Assembly (NCBI GenBank): GCA_030142905.1
Contig: JASJOG010000147.1
Coordinates: forward strand, 411,001 to 475,000
Direction of reading: 5' to 3'
Origin: Heliopora coerulea
Lineage: Eukaryota > Cnidaria > Anthozoa > Scleralcyonacea > Helioporidae
Length of the DNA: 64,000 nt
Each line of letters starts with the position of its first letter. Positions within the stretch are counted from its first letter, which is position 1. The notes below the pieces were generated by a model. The model did not search any database. It was not told where the DNA came from and worked only from the letters and a program-made list of their open reading frames with translations. Of this stretch, positions 23,168-36,700 are shown piece after piece. Position numbers and translations under genes: made by a program.

Positions 23168-24979
23168 GTAAGACCGACAGTGCAATCAGTAAACTGTTCG
23201 ACTTGTGGCTGTCTCAAGAGCTGATTGCTACTGATCTAAAAGTGAAGACCGTATAGTTCGTGTTCGAAATGTAGAGCAATGAAATGAGGGTTAATCAATA
23301 GTCTCGGGCGAAATAAAGGGTGTAACATCGCGAGTGAAGCTTAAAAACCTCGAGGGACGTGGGCCACGAGATACGCAGGCAACGAGTGGCTAGTCGTTCA
23401 AACTTCACAAAAGATGTTAAATCCTTTATCACAAGAGTGAGCATTGATTTACCACCTTATCTCAAAACTCACCTACAGTTAAATCGATTTTTCATTCCAT
23501 TCGAAGATCGAAGAGACGTTGGCCGTTAGAAATTAAGGCATTGACTAATTACCATGCGATAAGCGGTTTATCACACTGTTTTCAAAGGAGAGCAGCGTGA
23601 TAAGTGGCAATCACACTCTTTTAAAAGGTTATCACAGTCCTGAATACTAATGAGTGGAATAAAAGATTTAACGCTTCTGTTGAAACAGTGAATTGAAGGT
23701 GTCATGAGATAAGATACCAAATTGGCTGATCGATACAATGGGGGAGAGCAAAACGGTAGCACCTCATCGGTGTTATCTAATCTGAAATGTATTTTTACAA
23801 TTCTACGAAACAAGAGTTATAAAATTTATATCGAGATTTCGATTAGCGTAAGACTGAAACAACTAAATTATTAAGAAATGTCATGTGATAACATCACATA
23901 AATCACACACATGCTTTATAAGTGACTTCCTGGAACAAGCAAGTCATAGAATTCTTGTTCGCGCTATACGTATTTCCTCAAGCAGAGCCTCGCTTGCGAG
24001 AAGGCTTTTCGTTTGAGAACCGGAAGAGAAGCAGGTGCGGATACGGGGGATTAAATACCGGGATCCAAAACGTAGATGCAAAATTCTGATTGTTAGATAC
24101 TTGATTCAATGAAATGAGTTGAATTGGCAGCTCTTTCCCTGTGTTTGGTTGCTCATGTGAGATCCAACTTCAACTGTTAAATGTTTTCGAAAAAGGCAAG
24201 TTTCGGCTCAAACAGAAGAAGAAATGTGAGCATGAAAAAGGGAGAGCGCACGGTAGATAGTTTAAATCTATAGACTTGTTTGCGTCTTTCAATATGAAGA
24301 TTCCACTTATAACAAATGTGATTTCGCGTGAAAACAAGTGAATAGGTGAATAATTTTTCAATTTAATATGTGGAAAATTTTCACATGTGGAAAATTTTCC
24401 GTTGGTCAGTAGCCGTCTTGGATTTTTACTTTTCCTACGGAGGAAATCGAGACACTCAACTTAGATACATTTTGGTAGCTTTCTTAGCTAAAATCACAAT
24501 CTTTATAGTATTAAATCTCAATCATAACTTGCTCTTTTTGATAACATTGATTTCACAACACCTTGTTGGATTTTGTTGAAAACCATGACTGCATACGTTC
24601 TTTCAAGTAATAAACTATAATCCTCATGATATTATACCTGCCGTTGTCCAGCAAAATTTCAGCAAACTCTGTGTGAATAACTTATCAATCTTAAACTAAG
24701 TATTAGTATAGAGGTGAAACTTCACCACTATCTATAAAAAAATTTCACGTTGCCTGTACAGGTGGGAATTCGATTACATGGCCTATTTTTAAAAAACACT
24801 TGGTCTTTCCTCACTTATCGCATGCATTTCTTAGTTTTTAAAGTTAAGGTAGGTAAATTTGTAATACTTGGGCTTTGGATGTTCTAACTCTGGTTTCACA
24901 GAAATGCAATGACCATCCTTTCATTCTTACTATAATTATGTATCTTCGGCCAGAAAAAATGTTCAATATCTCCTTGTAG
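23168..24979 (+). other. Intron 8 of copy 2
   Basis: Contains a hairpin MITE (23289-23453), a block at 23560-23725 similar to the repeat upstream of each gene (8280-8410), and AT-rich sequence with TTCACATGTG words near 24370. No gene is supported. Copy 3's intron (41185-42236) is shorter and lacks most of 23550-24330. Confidence 0.6.
23289..23453. repeat. Hairpin MITE in intron 8 of copy 2
   Basis: GGTTAATCAATAGTCTCG at the left is mirrored by GAGTGAGCATTGATTTACC at the right, and inner blocks pair as ATAAAGGGTGTAACAT with ATGTTAAATCCTTTAT. The orthologous hairpin in copy 3 spans about 41310-41469. Confidence 0.65.
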
Positions 24980-26197
24980 ATTTGGAGAGCTTTACGCTTA
25001 ATAATTGATACCGGACTTCATTATCGTGGAACGAACAGGTCAGTAAATTTCTAGTTCAGCGAATACTTAGGGATGTTGTCGAGGACACGAGCACGTTAGT
25101 ACGTTTACAAACGAGAGGTACAACGGAGAGGTGATCGAGGCAACAAATCAATTATGAACCATTTCTGAAAAGCTTGTTTCCAAAAATAGTATTTCCCACG
25201 TTTTAAGAATTCTCTACTAGCGGAGGGGTCTGTTCCGGGCGCCATGAACTGTAAAAATAGTTTCAGTCTAGAACAAGTAGCACTTGATATCAAAAGTTGA
25301 TCGTCCAGCTTAGTAAAGTGGTCAGAAAGAGTGTTAGTTACAGCCCCCCGTCGGGGAGACGTAGCCCGGCTTTCGGGGAAAAATTAACAATTCGTCAGGG
25401 AATTTTCGTTGATAGCACATTTATATATTGTAAAAACTACTTGTTATTGATTTAGCCGAGAAACATAATAGACTTTTCACTTTGACTCGTGTCAAATCTA
25501 AAAGTTAACTGTTTCTCGTCAGTTGTTGCAATTATTCTTGAAAAATAACATTGTTTTTGACCTTCAAATAAGGAAATTATAAAGGCGGCGTGATCTTGGC
25601 CTCCCTCTGGTTTAGACCCCTTGTCGAGGACGTTAGCCCATGCCAATTCCCGGCGCCACCCTTGTCCAAGTTCAGATTATTTTACTGTCTAATGACAGAC
25701 GATTATACTCCCCAAAGGGAGACCTCTCAATAAAAAAGACTTAAATATTTTCAGAATTCCTCGTTTTCCGTTAACTGAAATATGCATTTTTCTGTTTAAG
25801 AACCAATGCTCTGAGACTACTCTCGAAATACGCCTGGGACAACACCGATCTTTCTGAGAAAGAAGTAACACGGTACCAGGGTGCTCCAGGACAAGCTACC
25901 TCCTACTTGTTGGGTCAACAAAAACTCATCCAGTTGAGAAAATACTGCAAGACTAAACTTGGTAATCAATTTAGTCTTAAAGACTTCCACTTCCAAATAC
26001 TGTCCCAAGGTAGAACGCCGGCGTCATACCTCGATAAGCACGTTAAGAAGTACGTCAAGTGCACTCTGGGTGAACTGAAGGGAGAAGTTTGCGACATTAT
26101 TTTGAATCCGCCAACAAAACAAGTACGTGATCCCAAATCTGATGCCACACTGGAACTAGATCTTCTGCCAATGCCTTCACGACGACATTATGTTTAA

Positions 26198-29000
26198 GCA
26201 AGATGTACGGTCATAGTTTATTTACAGTGGCGTTTAAATAGGTTGTATTACCTGTTCTTTGCATAATTGAATAATTAGCAGTTGATAGTAATTTGGCTGG
26301 GAAAAGTTCTAAAATTTAGTTATGCCATGGAAACTCGTTTAGTTGCTGGCAAACTGTGAAAAAAATATTAAAAAAATTTTATTTCTTAGAAATAGGGTTT
26401 TTCGATTTCATGTAGTTAGTTATGTCATATTGATCTGCCTTTGATGCCATGGCATTCAGTAGAATATTAAAATTACATTTAATTCAATGAACATGTTTTC
26501 ATCAGAAAACACGTGTATCTGTTATGGACTTCATTGTTGTCGTCATTGAAGACTCCCGAATTATCGAGAACCATTGTTGTCGCGTCAGCGAAAGGTATTA
26601 ATGCATTGAGATTAATGCAGTTTAAGACAAAAGCATGTCCGTTAACGCTGCCTTGAAGAAAGGTATTGTTATACCGTTTTTAGAGGTGCCAATTACTTGT
26701 CATGCCAAGCAATTTTCTTCTTCTTCTGTGATTTAATATTTTTTTGTTTTGTTATTTTAGTATTCATTTAAACCTAAGTATTATTTTTTATGGAATGTAA
26801 AACTCGATAAATTATGAGGAGAATATAAAGGAAAATCATAACCATATCTTGTCTTTATTTGATAAAGTCACTCTAACGTTTCTCAGATTTCTTCGGCTTT
26901 GAAAACAAATATCCAAACTCTCTTTATAAATTACTTTCGTGTATTGTAAGATGTACGTTTTGTAAGGCTTCTGCAGTACTCGCAGTACGTAATCATCGTA
27001 AACTAATAAACCGCTCCTCCTTTCACATGATAGAATGATAGAAAGTGTGGAAGGTTATGAATAGGGTTTTATGTGGGGGTAAGGATTAGAAAAAAGTATT
27101 CAGAGAAAAGCAAAGAAAGGACGAAACCCCGGTGATAAGTAAAAAGAAGCCAAGAAGCCAGCATTCCCAGAGGGTAGCTACTGACATCCTGCCCATTGTT
27201 TTTAGGGAAAAAAAAAGTGTCATAAATCATCAGGTTCCAAATATGACAGGGAGACATGTTTCTAACCCGCTAGCAGGTCTTGGAACGATATGCCCGCTTA
27301 TGAAAATTGAGGAAAGAAAGAGTTAAAAGAAGATGAAAGGAAAAGGAAGAGAAAAGAAAATAGAAAAAGAAAAAGAAATGGGAAGCACAAATTATATTAA
27401 TAGCCTAAGAATATATTGTGTGCGAAAGACCTGACACGAAGTAAAACAGGCGCAGCAAAACAACAGGGAAAACAAAATGGTGAACTGAAAAGTGTACGCA
27501 TCATAAGGTCATGAAAATTTTCTAAGAAATGGATAAAAATTATTTTACCTTATCCTCAATAATGTTAAGAAACGGTAAATATGAGTATTCCAAGGTGAAT
27601 GCGTACGAAAACTACATTTGATTCGAAAACTGAAACGGAAGAAACTCGAAAATAAGGAAAAGGCAAAAATTCTTTTGAGATGGTTGACAAGTATGAAACA
27701 AATGCCCTTTGATCCAAATGGTTGCGTATCTACGCAAATGAATGCCGATTGAATAAAATGAATGTATTTTTGTGTTAATGAGTTTGAGATTGGCGTTAAT
27801 GATGGAGTATTTTCTGCTAAAGAACAGCAAAAGGTGTGTAAGGTTCGAAGGACAAAATGGCATGTGTTTCATCAGTTGAGAAATATGTCGTTTGGAAGAA
27901 AAATTAAGATCGGAAGGATGCAATGGACTCGAAAACGGAAATCGAAAAACTAAAAGATACATGAACCAATAATATAGTATAAATACCTCGAAAGGAACAG
28001 AAAAGGTGTCAATATTGTGCAACGAAAGATCACAGTTGTTCATCAAATTAACCGAACAAATCAAAATCTTTAACAAAATTTATTTGACAAAATCTTAGGA
28101 AAAGAAAATCAGAAAGTCAGAAACAACCGCCCACAAAAGATAATTGGACTGATTAATTATTATTATTATTATCAGGTACAGGAGGATTCCAAGGGATTGT
28201 AGATTTAAAGGGAAATGCTTATCAAAATTGTAACAATGAAAGTAATATCTTGTATACATAGTACGGCAAAAACGTAAGGATTTGAAAAGGGTTTGCCATG
28301 TAACCGGATTGGGGGTAGGAATAAATTTTAGGCCTTTAGAAAAAAGGAAACGAATGGATCAAGTAAAGCACTAGACGAAACATTGACTTCCAATTTTTGG
28401 CTTGTGACAGTACTCAGTTTATTAAACAATTTATGTTTATCATGGTTTTTCTTAGATAGTCTTCGAGATTTGGTCTGTAAAAAGTTCAGGATGGCTTGAG
28501 GTTGATGCAGAAATAGAATGGAGGGCTCAGATGAACTCACCTCCTGTGGTCACCTTCTGATTGGTTGAATTTAACGACAATGTAAAGGTTTATACGCCGG
28601 AATGTCCATGAGGGCAGGGATATCATTCGAAGAGGACGAAGAATGTTGTAATTGTTCATGGTGAGTAATCAAACTATTAGTTTGGTTTAGCACCCAAGGA
28701 CACAGGAATCGCATTTTCTTTGTAAATCTGGTGATAGTTTAACGTTCAGTGAAATTGAAATTCTTAATTTTCTAGGTATCATCGAGCATTTCTGGGAGTT
28801 TTCTTAATTTTTTCAAAATTCTACGATGGTTGGAATTACCGAGTTTTATTTCAGTAAGACTTCAACAATACTCGCAGTGCGTAATCATCGTAAACTAATA
28901 AATCACTTCTCCTCCGTTTGCACATATTATTGAAAATTCGTTACCTTCCTGAAATAACATCCCGATTTTAAAAAGGGTGTTTACAATACTTAAAATAAAG
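26198..29000. other. Intergenic region after copy 2
   Basis: No gene is supported; the longest open stretches are AT-biased and lack codon structure. 26200-27020 is the duplicated 3' flank (also after copy 3 at 43448-44250). 27030-28860 is unique to this interval and is flanked by two ~60-bp direct repeats of host sequence. An ATT trinucleotide run lies near 28160. Confidence 0.55.
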
Positions 29001-29039
29001 CTACCTAAATTATATGATACATTACATCAATGTACGTTC

Positions 29040-30720
29040 AAAGCCATCTGCAACATTTTAAAACTTACGATGTTTACAACCCATCTGGAGGACAATTTCA
29101 AAGTTCCTAACTTAAACAGATCGAATAATTCATGCCAATTCTTTTTTTTTACAAGTATTTTTTTCTCCAGCAGGGGAATAAATGCAAGTGGTCTATTCAT
29201 CTTTTCGGGAATTAGACTGTGTTGATCCACGGCAAATAAAGCTCATGAACTCGCTCCCCTGTGTCTCGGAAAGTAAAGCACATGGAAGCCGTGTAGGTGT
29301 ATCTAACAAAAGAGGACAGCATGATCAAAATTCTTTAGTTAAGGAATAACATGACGTCAAGTGTATAGACTCCTTCTGCAAACCAGCCCTTAAATAAGGC
29401 GACGTTAATACGAAAAGATTTTTCGTTGGCCGAATTACCACACACAAAAGATTGACATTTGTGAATCCTTTATTCTACTTTCATTAGCATTCCTTATCAT
29501 CGTTGAAAGTCGTTGCGTCTAACATCACCTTTAAACTCTCAAGTGAATTCATAATTCACAAGAAAGCACAAAAATAATCATCACGGTAATCTGTTTAGGA
29601 AAATACAAGACAATATCTCATATCGATTAATCCCTGAAACTTTGCTTTCGAACATTAGAATTTGGCTTTCCAGTACTTTAATTTAACTTCTTGATCACTT
29701 CCATTTTGGTGTTTCGATGTAAGACCAAGCAGTCTTGGGAGTGATGGCAAGCATGAAGAGAAGGATATTACATGTGTTAGTAATGGAGAGTAAACCAGCT
29801 GAGACTTCTTTCGAGGAAACAAGTAAGTTCTCCCAACATTAATCGAAGCAAGTACTGTAGGAATCGCCCCTAGTCTAGTGTTCGGCGTCTGCCTTTCTAG
29901 GCTCGTTATCGATGGCCGAATGCAGAAGCCTGTAATTTTGAGCTTGAGTATAACCAATTCACGCCCAGTGTCCGATATATAGGACACCAAAGAACAAAAG
30001 GGCCGGTGATCGAACAAAGGACAAAAGTTAAAAATTCCGGACTTAAAGATTCAGTAAGTAAGGGTTAATCAATAGTCTTGAGCGTGAAAAAGGATTTAAC
30101 ATCGAGAGTGAAGCTTAACGGGCACGAGGTTTCCTATGCCCCGAGTGACTGTTCACTGTTTTCAAAGGAAAGCAGTGTGAAAACTAGTTATCACGCTCTT
30201 ATCAAAGGTTACACACTCCTGAATAATAATACGTGGATAAAGGATTTAACGCTTCTGCTGAACGAATGAATCGTGGGTGTGTCATCGGATAAGACTAATG
30301 TAGACCTTTTTAGGTTCGATGTTTGCTGACCCATGTCATATCATGCGGTATATGATTCCCTTGGACGTTTCAGCTTTGTATTGCGCCTAAGAATTTTCAG
30401 TTACGCTTAATTCCAGTTGTTTAGGGTAAAGGAATGACAATGAGTTTTATGACGTAGTCAGAAACGTAGGGTACTGCAAACACATAAAAGGAACTCCTTG
30501 GGTTGAGACTCGCATTTCGCAGGACATGTGCTTCGATGCTTCTAATGGACTTTGGCAACAGGAGAATTTGAGAGAAAAGACGACCGAAGAAATTCGAGCA
30601 AGTTATTCCAAACAGCTTGTATCATCACAAGTACAGTTGTAGCACTGTAGGTCTTCGAACGGGTGTTCCCCAAACGATATAGCTAATTCCTCGACTTCTG
30701 GTGTTTAGTCTTCCAGCATA
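29040..30720. promoter_or_regulatory. Duplicated upstream block of copy 3
   Basis: Closely similar to 7230-8800 and 44640-45859. No gene; expected to contain the promoter and 5' UTR of copy 3. The repeat unit at ~30055-30295 includes the uninterrupted target site (TTATCACGCTCTTATCAAAGG) that the Polinton-like element hit in the next unit. Confidence 0.5.
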
Positions 30721-33700
30721 ATGTCGGAAGAACATGAGAGCTCTGAACCAACCTCCGGTGATGACGTTACCTTACGTCCTTTATCGCCATCTGAAACAGA
30801 AAGCCCAGAAAGGAGAGGTGCTTTCACAGTCTCTCACTTGTTTTCTTCTCGCGCAATTTTGACGAAAATACTAGCTATCGTTTCGTTCGTCTTGTTCATC
30901 ATTTGTATCGCCTTGATAGCTGTTCTAGTTCAGGAGAAAAAGTCAGGTTCTACAATCGCCCAACAAACCGACAACAAAGGTAAGTTGCAAGCTATTAAAA
31001 AATCGTTTTCAGCAAGATGTTGCATGTCATTGAGGGAGGACTGGTATCATTATCGTCTTAATATGTATTAAAATGTTGATATAATTGCTATGAAAGAACA
31101 AGCATTCTTAGAATGAGTCATTGAAAATGTCATGCTGACCAAACGGAAGCCAACCGATAAAATCATTAACACGAGTTTCAGATCCAAAAAACCAGGTCTC
31201 TGACATTTATAGCTACAGTTCCATATATACAAATTATTTAAGTCGTTGCCAACAAAAACAGTCTTGGTACAGCCATACTAAAGGGATATCTTCTAAAGCA
31301 CGAGGACAGACAGTTTAGAAATCTTTCGATGATTGTGAAATCGTTTCTATTGTTTTTGTTTTGTTGGGTTTTTTCTCAGTGTGACTATAAATTCGGCTTT
31401 TCCTTCAACCGTGAAGCCTTTGGAAAAGCAGTTACACCAATAATGCGCATAAAATTATGCATGTAAAACAGCGAGATAAAAACCTCTCCGAATAAAACCT
31501 TTCCGTTGCTGCTTTAGATGTAGTTGATATTGGGTCAAACTTTCTTGCGTCTCAGTGGGCTAAAAATATGGCTTTCCTTTGTGCTAAAGAAATCACCTCG
31601 GTATCTTTCCTCACTCATTCCGAACTAGAATTCGATTTTAGTATTTCTTTTTTCCTTTGCGGGCCAGAAAACCGTAGAATTTGCACTTCACCCGGTTTTT
31701 GTACGAAGTGCAGATTAACTAACTATTCACCACGTTGGCGGTGAATTGCATGGGTTAAAGATCAAGTGCCATTCTTTAGTAGTGAGGTAAATAACTGAAC
31801 TTACACGAGAACAAGTTAAATGAAAAACGAAAATATCCGTTCATTTTGAGTTAATATTCCGTCAGTGTCACAACTGTGACCTTGCTTTCCGACAAACGAG
31901 ACAATAGCTTTCACGAATAATTCCAGTTTACATGTGTTCCAAATGTCAACACAAAATGCCGATTGATTTTTTATTAAAGCCTACTTCAAACGTCGAACTT
32001 TTCATGTGCCGAACCAAATGTAAATTAGTTTGAATATAGGATTTTGCTCATTAACATTAGGTTCGGTACATGAAAAGTTGATATTTGAACTCGACCTAAG
32101 TGACTAGATCAGCTTCTGTCCTTAAATTAGCATTTTTAGCCTCGTTCATGTGTTTATAATTGAAAAGAATTTAAACTCTCTCAACTTAAACAAGGCTCGA
32201 AAGGCTAAATGCAAATGGACATCTTAAACTCATTAAACATTCATGAGCAAAACGCAAAACAAATTTAATGTCTGACCTTAATTAGCATGAAATTTTGACG
32301 ACTTCAAACTGAGTTTTCTCTTTAAATACGGATTCGTTTGACATGTATATTTCACATACTCGAAAGTCGTCTTTCATCAGATATCTAAACTCCTCAAACT
32401 TGATTAAAAAAAAAAAGAAAAACATCTCGGCTATTGCCTCATTTTTCATCTTCTCAGTGTTTGGATATCTGAAACACTCCTTCTCGTGTTTGTATTACAT
32501 GAAAGCTTATTAAACTGGCAGTAATCTTTGCATAACGTTAAAACATCCAACACGAGGAAGAGTGTTCCGTGCGATATCCAAACACAAATGAACTTGTTCA
32601 TAATACTTATTAAATCAATTTCTAACTTATTTCGATTTTTAATGCTTTTCCAAACTTCGGAATTAATTTTCAGGTGTTTTGTAAGATGTCTTGTGATAAA
32701 AGACATCGAAACGTCGTGACCTCCATACCGCTTACATCTTGACATTATTTCCAAGTGCAAATGTTTTAAGAACAATAAGAGCCATTTAATATGTACAGTA
32801 ATAAAATAGTAATTACAAGTGTGAGCATTGTTAGCTCGCTCTCTATCAAGGTTTTCATTGGCTAATCACATCAATTTTGAGGATTTTTTATAACTCATTA
32901 ACGCCAACTTTTCGATATATCAGACACCTAGAGATTGTTTACATCCTTATTTAGCATTTTGTTTCGGAATTATTTTTTCTCACCAACACTAGTCAATAGA
33001 CTTTCAGCAAGCCAGGACAGCAACATATATGTATATAATATAAAATTATACATATATTATGTTTTCCAGTATAAGATAATCATTTGTATATACTTAAATT
33101 AACACAGCTACAAGTCTCGGCAGTTTGCTTTCTTGGTCACCTTACATGTACACTTACTCCATGCGCGAGTACAGCCTGCAATGCAGTTTGAAGTTGGATT
33201 TCCACGTGGCGTAAAATGTCGCGTGTGCGACTTTATGTATTGTTCACATTTAATAGATTTCTACTTTGTTCCACCAAAGAACTTCAAAGACAAAAGGAAA
33301 AAGTCGTGCAGGGAATATTATGCACCAAATGGAAATCCAACTTCACATCCGTCGAAATACATATCTTTGCACCCAGCTTTGGAAGACAGGCAGGCGCGTA
33401 ACTATCTATAAGGGAGTAACAATAATAAATAAGTAATAATAATAATAAATAATGATAAGCACAGACAGACGGGAAAAACTTGGAGGCACATGTGAAAGGT
33501 ACAGAATCGTCTCCTATGTGTTAAAGATTCAATTTTAAGTTCTAGACACGTTTTGTTCATACTCCGAAGAGGCAAGACGCATTGGGTTGCCTGAATTCTT
33601 GAAGAAAGTTAAGACAGCTTTTTACGAATACAACAGAGACAAGATCGCAAAGCCACGAAGTGATGTACTAGACAGGTCAGTTTATTTACATGCATGAATG

Positions 33701-36700
33701 TAATATTTGGTTGTTGACCAGCTGTCATACTTGCTACAAATATCTTCACTTGTCAAAAATTCTTCGCGAAGTTGCGAAACAAAGGGGGGACGTGGCAAGA
33801 GGCATATAATATCGCATAAGAAAATTTCTTCCACTCAAACTCTCATTTCCTGGCAAACGTTCTCTCTTGACGAGTAAAATTCGCGGTGTTGGCCACAGTA
33901 AAATTACAGAAGTTTTATTCCTGCGGGAAAGAGGTAACGAAAGTGTAAGATTTGTATATTTTTCGCTATTTATACGTGAAAAGCTCATTTTAAATGCCGA
34001 ATAATTGATATTACTACAATGTGGTGATATATTCTAGGAATCGTAGAACCTGAGTATTCTATATTTCTAATAGTCTTAATCTTTCGCCTTAAAAATATAG
34101 CACATTTTCCCGAAGGTTGTGCCCACCTCGATGGGCCTATTGCCGAGGTATAAACATGATTACAACGGTTTTCTTTATTCTGGGAAGTACTTTAGCACCA
34201 TCCGCCCACACGACCAATGTATTTTAATTCATATAACGTCTTACCGGGAGAACACGGAAATACTACCGAAGTCGGAAATACTACAATTCCATTCATTCAT
34301 AAGCGGACGGATATTCACCGCATTGCCTGCTCAGGGAAGATTTAAGGAGCCTATGCTTGGAGGAAACAAAAATTAAAATGTTTGAGATGTGTGAAGTGAT
34401 AATCTATGACAAACAATCAGAAAAGGAAAAGTAACGAAATTTAGCGTGAAAATGGTCGAGAAATTTATCATGAAATAAGAAGTATTGCAAGCCTTTGACG
34501 CTCTCTACTTTTCCACTTGTCAGTTAATTTACATCTCAGAGAAGCCACATAACAAAGTTCTCGTAAATCTTGCTTATTTACTGCGTACTAGAGAGGTATC
34601 GGACCTCTGTTTTTGCACAGACCTCGACTCGCTCAGTACTTGAAAACATAGTTCCGATATTTCACAGAGCCAGACCTTGCGCTCGGTCAACATGTACTAT
34701 ATATGGTTTCCCATGTTTCATATACGGTGAAAAAAGCACGTGGGATAATAGCAAACATGAGAAAAGCAGCTTCTCAGTATTATATTACTAATAACATATG
34801 AACTAATGAATTTTTATTTCCTTCTTAGATATCTGCCTTATAACTACACTCCAGCACATTTGAAAGAAAGGACAGATGTGGCCTTATCTTTATTGAATGA
34901 GATCAAAAACAAAAGCATGGACGAAAATAAAATGAAACCTCGAGAAGTAAAAGGAGTTGAACAGGTGAGGTCAGAGTAAATCACAATACAGGCAGGAGAT
35001 ACTAAGAATATAAAAAACATGATCAGACAGTAACTAACAGTTGTCCACTTCTCATGCATTACCAAATAGGCAAATAAGACTACGTTAAACAAGTTTGAAA
35101 AAGAATTTACGACCTTAAAACACATTGACGAGATATCTTTGTTTCTCTTCCCCATGTTTTACCATCATGAAAGACATTCGTTCGAAGTTTCCGTTTCTAT
35201 CGCTGATGTTATGGCATTATTTCTTCTAGTGTTCAGCTGAGACAATTCGTAGATTCTTCACATTACAGCTTTTCAAACAATTTTTTTCCTGTCTAAACTT
35301 TCCAATGCAGCGTTCTTAAAAACTTTGAATTCAAGCCGTTTACGACTTGATGTAATCCATACCTAAGGCTAGTATATTTAGGGCTAATTCTATGTCTTTT
35401 TTTAGAAAGCTGTCGAAAAATGTCATGGACGCTTAGCAAGACTACAGTTTAATTCCTTTTTTAGCACTTTTGGCTTGTGATTAATTGACAAGTGTCAATA
35501 CTGTTTTTTGCAGGTGAAGCTCTTCTTGAAAACTATATTTTCAACTCCTTATGACGGAAACTTCTACGATGGGGACTGGTTATTGGGACCAAACCATTTC
35601 TGTTGGCAACCTGTATGTCGTTTAGGATTTAGTCTCGTGCGATATGGAATTTGGTTCAAACCAGCAAATGCAACTCAATTGGAAGAAGTTCTAAGAAGAA
35701 TAGCACTGTATGGGGAAACATTGAAGCAGTACAAGTAAGTCTTATAGCACGTCAGTTTAACGCTAAAAGACCCAGCATTGAAAATCTCGCTTGTGAAATG
35801 AGTTACTCTATTCATCCTTTTTTTCGAATTGAGCTATAAAGAGTGTTTGGTTTATTTTTAATGACGTTTGACCATGACCTTAAATTTTCCTTCTGGGCTT
35901 TCTTTGATTTGACTCCCAGTTTATCCAATATGGCGGCCTTCACTTTATAGGCTACGACTGAGTGATATCTAGTCACGATGCCTTGGTCTTTTGATAACCG
36001 GTGGGACGCCCTGAGGTCTTAAGCTCAACAACCATTCCCATACTATTTACAATTAAGGTTAAGTTAGAGCTAGAATTCAGGTTTAGTCTGGAAATAATGC
36101 TAAATGTCGAAGAATAGTGATATTAGTGAGATTTTAGCCAGCAGGTGAAAGACTAAACCTGTTTCCCTACGTAAAAATCCCGTAAAATAGCCTTTACTAT
36201 ATTTACAGATATTCCATAAACTAGCTGTATTGTAGATTCTGACGTCGGAACACTGAGCTTTGCGGTTTAAATTTCTCGCCCCAACTCGTTTTCTTGTTTC
36301 CTGAGCCGACGTCAGAAGAACAGCAGAAAGGTGGATCAGCTATACTGCCGTAGAACAGATAATTCAAGGAGAAATTTGAAATTAAACCTGCCGAAACTTA
36401 TGGTCAGTAAGCTTGACGCCAATGGGTTAACAATACACAAAGTATACGATGAAATGCACGCCTTCTCGTCCTTATAACGTAAACTACGTTTAAATGGCTG
36501 TGCCGGACTTCACTTCTGAAACCAGTTTTAACCGAAATGCTCTTGTAACCTTTCAGGTCAAATATGAAGTCTGGAGTTAAGGCAGGAATGGTGCGCTCAT
36601 ATTCCTCTTGTCGATCTGGTTTGAATGCCTTCAAGTACGAATTCAATGCAATATCTAGGCACAATAATCCAAAAGATGTCTTGAAAGAATGGTGCGTCCA

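Larger units (their letters stand above)
8801..26197 (+). pseudogene. DUF885 family type II membrane protein, copy 2 (two frameshifts)
   Basis: Ten exons with GT/AG borders: 8801..9059, 11652..11781, 13790..13925, 14564..14784, 18599..18855, 20922..21212, 21990..22480, 22989..23167, 24980..25038, 25801..26197. Exon 1 encodes an acidic Ser-rich N-terminus and one membrane segment (LATLSFSLFIICIGLISVV), giving a type II topology. Exon 7 ends with HETWPGHH and exon 8 holds FFTEGWATY, the putative metal-binding parts of DUF885. Exon 6 is 291 nt against 290 in copy 3 (seven T's near 21198-21204), and exon 7 is 491 nt against 490 (nine T's near 22339-22347, then an in-frame TGA). Each is a +1 shift in a poly-T run, so the frame breaks twice. 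Either the copy is a pseudogene or these are homopolymer errors in the assembly. Its introns hold more insertions than those of copy 3. Confidence 0.8.

Noticed and set aside
27612..28076. 154-codon open frame on the minus strand
   Set aside because: It lies in an AT-rich, purine-biased intergenic stretch, has low-complexity composition, no recognisable motif and no counterpart after copy 3.
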